Of a stretch of 37,849 nt of DNA, positions 34,301-37,849 are shown one piece after another (within the stretch, counting starts at the first letter, position 1; every line of letters begins with the position of its first letter). The stretch covers positions 67,336 through 105,184 of the forward strand of contig JAINCN010000025.1 of NCBI GenBank assembly GCA_036574075.1, in the 5' to 3' direction. The notes under the pieces are model-generated. The model saw nothing but the letters and a program-made list of their open reading frames with translations, did no database searches and was not told where the DNA came from. This DNA is from Deltaproteobacteria bacterium (lineage in GTDB: Bacteria > Desulfobacterota > Dissulfuribacteria > Dissulfuribacterales > UBA5754). The position numbers were made by a program, and so were the translations under genes.

Positions 34301-35920
34301 TCAATGGAAGGGGGCGTCTTTCTGCCCGTCGAAGCCGAAGCACCGGGATGGAAAGGTGAGGGTACACCTGGTCCCTTGGCCTTTTCGGGAGGAGATGGCT
34401 ATATCGCCTCCAATGGACGCGACGAGCTGGTGGACTATGGCGAGCCCAAGGCCGGTTCCATCGGGCCGGGTTGTAAAAAAAGGGTTGAAGACCTTGGGGA
34501 GGTCCTCCTCGGCAATGCCTGTGCCCGTGTCCTCCACAGTGATGACGAGAGATTCATCCTGGATCTTCCCTGTCACGGATATCTTGCCGCCCCCGGAAGG
34601 AAGTGCCTGATGGGCGTTTGTGAGGAGGTTTTCGAGTATCTGGCGAAATCGGAAGCGATCTCCGTGGCATCGCAGGCCAGGCGGGATCTCGACGGTGATG
34701 TGTGCCTCTGGAAGGTCCTTTCGGCGTTTCATGCCCTCGATGATGGTTTCGATAAGGTCACCCAGCTCGAAGCTTTCCGAAGGCCGGGTCTCGGGCCTTG
34801 CATAGAGCAGAAAGGAGTGGGTGAGGTCGTTTAAGTGGCCGGCCTCACGTTGGATGATGGCCAGGAGGTTTTCTCCGCCGGGCAGGACGAGTTCCGACTC
34901 GGAAAGGAGCTGGGATGCCCCAGAGATGGAGGCAAGCGGGTTTCGAATCTCGTGGGCAAGTCCCGCGGCCATCTCGCCGAGGGCAGCCAGCCGTCCGATC
35001 CTCTCTCTTCGTGCCTCCTCCTCTTTCGCCTGGGTGATGTCCTGGAATATGATCCCGTGTCCGAGGAGGCCGTTTCTGTCGTCCCGGAGGGGAAAGGCCG
35101 AGATCCCAAAGCACCTTTTGGCGGATGTCTTGCCAAAGGGCAGCTCCATCCTTTCCGTCTCCTCGTTTCTGGCAAGACGGGCGACGACCTCGCTGGACTC
35201 CGGCCAGACGTCCACGATGTTTTGTCCTATGATGTCCTGCTGTGTCTCTCCAAGGAGCTTATGAGCCGCTGCATTGGAGCTCAGGATCGTTCCTTTTTCA
35301 TCAATGGCCAGGAGCCCGGATTTGAGGCTGTTTGCCAGGTACCGATGGAGTTTTTCGATCCTCCTGAGGTTTTTTTCGGCCGTGGCCAGGCGCGATTCCG
35401 CCCTGTGAATTCGGCGCGCGAGCAGTATCCCCAGGGAGGCGATGACGGCGAACGCCGCCATGTTGACGAAAAAGGTGAAGAGGACCTCGCGTAGAGGGAT
35501 GGCGGGTTGAGAGGCAGCCCAGCACGCGAAGGCGTAACTCGCGGTGGAGAGGATCAAGGCAAGTGTCCCCCCGCGCCGTCCGTCCAGAAAGCAGGCCGAG
35601 ATGATGACTGCCGGATATAGATATGCAAAAGGGCTTGTGATTCCTCCGGACCAATAGACGGCCAGGCCCACGATCCCCACGTCGAGAAAGGCCTGGGTAA
35701 TGACGAGACCCTGTTCGAGGATGCCCAAGACCCGCCAGAGTAGGGAGAGGAGGGTTGCGATGATGATCCCGGCGACTACAAGGGCGAAACGCCATCTGTC
35801 AAGGGCCTCTACCGTATCTGACAACAGGAAATAGGCCCCGCTGAAGAGGACGAGGATCAGGACGAATCGGCCGGCCAGGATCCAGTAAAACGGCCTTTCC
35901 GCAAGGGTCTCAGAGTCCAT
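34301..35920 (-). CDS. pilS: PilS-like membrane sensor histidine kinase
   Basis: 539 residues. About six membrane segments in the first 180 residues with almost no periplasmic domain, as in PilS; then a PAS domain (LKSGLLAIDEKGTILSSNAAA), HisKA with His323 (GLAHEIRNPLASISGASQLL) and HATPase motifs (NLLTNAHQALPSGGG, DTGTGIAEED, DGTGLGLAI). It would phosphorylate PilR. ATG at 35920 overlaps the pilR end by 11 bases. Confidence 0.87.
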   Translation of the reverse strand: MDSETLAERPFYWILAGRFVLILVLFSGAYFLLSDTVEALDRWRFALVVAGIIIATLLSLLWRVLGILEQGLVITQAFLDVGIVGLAVYWSGGITSPFAYLYPAVIISACFLDGRRGGTLALILSTASYAFACWAASQPAIPLREVLFTFFVNMAAFAVIASLGILLARRIHRAESRLATAEKNLRRIEKLHRYLANSLKSGLLAIDEKGTILSSNAAAHKLLGETQQDIIGQNIVDVWPESSEVVARLARNEETERMELPFGKTSAKRCFGISAFPLRDDRNGLLGHGIIFQDITQAKEEEARRERIGRLAALGEMAAGLAHEIRNPLASISGASQLLSESELVLPGGENLLAIIQREAGHLNDLTHSFLLYARPETRPSESFELGDLIETIIEGMKRRKDLPEAHITVEIPPGLRCHGDRFRFRQILENLLTNAHQALPSGGGKISVTGKIQDESLVITVEDTGTGIAEEDLPKVFNPFFTTRPDGTGLGLAIVHQLVASIGGDIAISSRKGQGTRCTLTFPSRCFGFDGQKDAPFH

Positions 35921-37340
35921 ATTTGGCCAGCCGGTAGCGGAAAGAGCGAAAATTGAGGCCGAGCAGGGCCGCTGCCTCGGTTTTTGAACCACCGCTTCGC
36001 TCCAGGGCCTTGAGGAGGAGGCCCTTTTCTATATCGGCGAGATAGGCCTCGAGGTCGAGACCCTCTGGGGGGATGTCCGGGGCAGAGGTGGCCGGGGCCT
36101 TTGCGGATTCCGCCTGGGTCTTGAATCTGGCGAGGGAAAGGCTCTCCGGGAGGATGAGGCTAGAGGAGGAGAGGGCCACGCTCCGTTCGATGATGTTTTC
36201 GAGTTCCCGCACATTGCCCGGAAAGGGATAGGACATGAGGGCCTCCAGCGCAAAGCTCGATATGGCCTGGACCTCCTTGCCGCTTTCTGCGGCGTACTTA
36301 TCGAGGAAGTACTGGACGAGCAGGGGGATGTCCTCTGGCCGTTCCCTAAGGGCGGGCACAGCGATGTGGATGACGTTCAGACGGTAAAAGAGGTCCTCGC
36401 GGAAACGGCCGGCCATGACCTCTTCCTCAAGGTCGCGATTGGTCGCCGCTATGATCCTTACATCCACGTTGATCTCCTGGGTCCCCCCCAGGGGCGTGAA
36501 TGCCTTTTGCTGGACGACCCTCAGGAGTTTCACCTGGAGGGTCAGGGGGAGTTCACCGATCTCGTCAAGAAAGATGGTTCCCCCGTTTGCCTTGGTGAAG
36601 AGCCCTATCTTGTCCCGCTCGGCACCGGTAAATGCCCCTTTCTGGTATCCGAAGAGTTCGCTTTCGAGGAGCTGATCGGGGATCCCTCCGCAGTTGACCA
36701 CGACAAAGGGCCTGTCCCTGCGGCAGCCAGAATTGTGGATCGCCCTGGCCACGAGCTCCTTGCCGGTCCCGCTCTCCCCGGAGATGAGGACACTCGAAGG
36801 ACTCGATGCGATTCGGGGGATGAGATGGAAGATCTTGAGCATGGCCGGGCTTCGCGCCACCATGGCATCGAGCCTGTGGACCTTTTCTTTTTCCGTATAT
36901 TCGTCCTGGGTGAGGGGGAACCGGTTGTTTAGGGCCTTCTGGACCACTTTCCGAAGCTCATCGATGCGGAAGGGTTTGGTGATGTAGTCCCATGCCCCTT
37001 CCCGCATGGCCGCCACCGCGGTGTCCAGGGAGGCGAAGGCCGTTATGAGGATAACAGGCAGGGATGGTTTTTCCCGCTTGATCTCCTTCAGGAGCGATAC
37101 ACCGTCCATGCCGGGCATTCGAATGTCGCTCAGGACCAATGAGATCCTTTCTGAGGCAAGTATCTCTAAGGCTTGGCGACCGTCTGTGGCCGATACCACC
37201 TTGTACCCGTCCTTGGCGAGGAAGATCTCGAGGAATTCCCGAAGGCTTCGGTCGTCATCAACGATCAGGATCCTCGGCCGATTCGGGATCGAATCGGTCT
37301 GCCCAGACGGTTCTTCAGTGCGCGCAAAGATCGTCTCCAT
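35910..37340 (-). CDS. pilR: PilR-like sigma54-dependent response regulator
   Basis: 476 residues: receiver with Asp72 (LVLSDIRMPGMDG) and Lys122; AAA+ domain with GESGTGKE (188-195), GAFTGA (235-240) and IFLDEIGEL; Fis-type HTH ending LGLNFRSFRYRLAKYGL, which is the PilR ending. PilR drives sigma54 promoters of pilin genes; no pilin gene is in the window. ATG at 37340 follows AAGGG by 7 bases. Confidence 0.88.
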   Translation of the reverse strand: METIFARTEEPSGQTDSIPNRPRILIVDDDRSLREFLEIFLAKDGYKVVSATDGRQALEILASERISLVLSDIRMPGMDGVSLLKEIKREKPSLPVILITAFASLDTAVAAMREGAWDYITKPFRIDELRKVVQKALNNRFPLTQDEYTEKEKVHRLDAMVARSPAMLKIFHLIPRIASSPSSVLISGESGTGKELVARAIHNSGCRRDRPFVVVNCGGIPDQLLESELFGYQKGAFTGAERDKIGLFTKANGGTIFLDEIGELPLTLQVKLLRVVQQKAFTPLGGTQEINVDVRIIAATNRDLEEEVMAGRFREDLFYRLNVIHIAVPALRERPEDIPLLVQYFLDKYAAESGKEVQAISSFALEALMSYPFPGNVRELENIIERSVALSSSSLILPESLSLARFKTQAESAKAPATSAPDIPPEGLDLEAYLADIEKGLLLKALERSGGSKTEAAALLGLNFRSFRYRLAKYGL

Positions 37341-37354
37341 GATGTTGCCCTTCG

Positions 37355-37376
37355 CCGTTTTTATCGGCAAAAACGG
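37355..37376. other. Inverted repeat in the pilR leader
   Basis: CCGTTTTT-ATCGGC-AAAAACGG, a perfect 8-bp stem just before the pilR ribosome site. On the minus strand it contains GCCGATAA (a FliA-type -10), but the region 11 bases upstream does not match a -35. Could be an operator or leader hairpin. Confidence 0.4.
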
Positions 37377-37405
37377 ACCACAGAAAAAATGGCCGAAAGG
37401 CCTTC

Positions 37406-37433
37406 ATTCTACTCAGACACATTGATATCCCAA
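37406..37433 (-). promoter_or_regulatory. Possible sigma70-like promoter of pilR-pilS
   Basis: Minus strand: -35 TTGGGA (37428-37433), 16-bp spacer, -10 TAGAAT (37406-37411). It lies in an A+T-rich stretch about 65 bases before pilR. Confidence 0.4.
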
Positions 37434-37546
37434 GCAGTTCGATCGACGAGGAATCTTGCAGATAAGCCTCTGAACGGGAAGATTTTTCACTCTCTTCGGT
37501 CCTAAAAACGTAAATTGTCGGAGTAGAATTCATTTACCCTGCGAAA

Positions 37547-37645
37547 TAAGCCTAAGGCCGGGGTATTTGTGGTGTGAGGCAACCATGGACAGGAGGCTAT
37601 TTGCCGCACGAAACAAATACCTCGGCCGTAGGCTCACGGATTCAG
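37547..37645 (-). repeat. Family A repeat, internally deleted, inverted (A7)
   Basis: Reads as the reverse complement of the other copies: TAAGCCTAAGGCCGGGGTAT at the left, then CTATTTGCCGCACGAAACAA and CTCACGGATTCAG (37633-37645) at the right. The P4 hairpin and most of P3 are lost; the P2 arms are kept. Confidence 0.8.
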
Positions 37646-37661
37646 GCATACCTCAATAGTG

Positions 37662-37819
37662 GGCTGGTGGGGCGGGCCGTTGTTCCGGCGGGCGGATAAC
37701 CGCTTTGGCAATGTAGCGGCTGTCTTTTCCGATGACGCAAGGTGCCATGCAAGGCCTGGTGCCCGCTTATCCTGGCTTTCTGGATCCGCCCGCCTCCACA
37801 ACGGCCCGCCCCGCCAGCC
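37662..37819 (-). repeat. Family B repeat, right hairpin, inverted (R3)
   Basis: 158 nt, reverse complement of R2 with scattered changes. It is joined to A7 by CATACCTCAATAGTG, the same joint (inverted) as between R2 and A4. The linker toward an L element begins (CTCCACTTGCGCCGTGCACC) and runs off the window end. Confidence 0.9.
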
Positions 37820-37849
37820 TCCACTTGCGCCGTGCACCCATCCGTCCAA

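Overview
The window reads as a chromosomal segment from a motile, Gram-negative, probably anaerobic bacterium of the Desulfobacterota (former Deltaproteobacteria). This rests on the gene mix rather than on a marker gene: a CIRCE/HrcA heat-shock operon, a DUF4390-NtrY-NtrX cluster, a PilS/PilR pair, a pentaheme cytochrome of the ExtKL type, a PAS-containing stressosome module and an outer-membrane barrel ending in Phe. Base composition looks G+C-rich and uniform; only short intergenic patches are A+T-rich.

Layout. 1-5,700: a UbiD-type decarboxylase, tRNA-Glu(CTC), and the hrcA-grpE-dnaK operon (minus strand) behind a CIRCE operator and a sigma70-like promoter. 5,720-11,300: dispersed repeats, then a beta-barrel gene, a TrpB2-type synthase, a LOG-family hydrolase, a large palindromic repeat pair, tRNA-Ala(CGC) and a radical SAM gene (plus strand). 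11,375-19,276: one tightly overlapping minus-strand chemotaxis operon, cheY-cheB-cheR-cheA-cheW, that runs on into a DnaJ-like gene and an EAL-like/HDOD gene, preceded by a FliA(sigma28)-like promoter. 19,565-22,441: a divergent second CheW and a chemoreceptor. 22,452-23,780: a PhnD-like gene remnant and a dense 1-kb cluster of repeats. 23,801-29,037: plsY, converging on ntrX, ntrY and a DUF4390 gene. 29,217-30,560: a five-heme cytochrome whose reading frame crosses an in-frame TGA, most simply read as selenocysteine. 30,532-34,181: RsbR, RsbS, a fused RsbT-phosphatase and an atypical histidine kinase (a stressosome output module). 34,301-37,340: pilS and pilR. The window ends in another repeat pair.

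How the genes work together. Much of the window is signal transduction: chemotaxis (MCP, two CheW, CheA/R/B/Y), envelope and nitrogen-type two-component control (NtrY/X), pilus-type control (PilS/R) and a stressosome partner-switch circuit whose likely output is a kinase-like protein rather than a sigma factor. The electron-transfer protein at 29.2 kb is the main metabolic feature beside the flavin-dependent decarboxylase.

The less expected content is: (i) two families of intergenic repeats able to fold into long hairpins, family A (about 172 nt, four paired regions) and family B (two related inverted hairpins L and R of about 158 nt each), which also occur joined as one composite; (ii) the putative selenocysteine cytochrome with a hairpin just after the UGA; (iii) the stressosome module with altered phosphorylation residues and a kinase lacking the usual histidine. 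All assignments are from reading the sequence; no database search was run.
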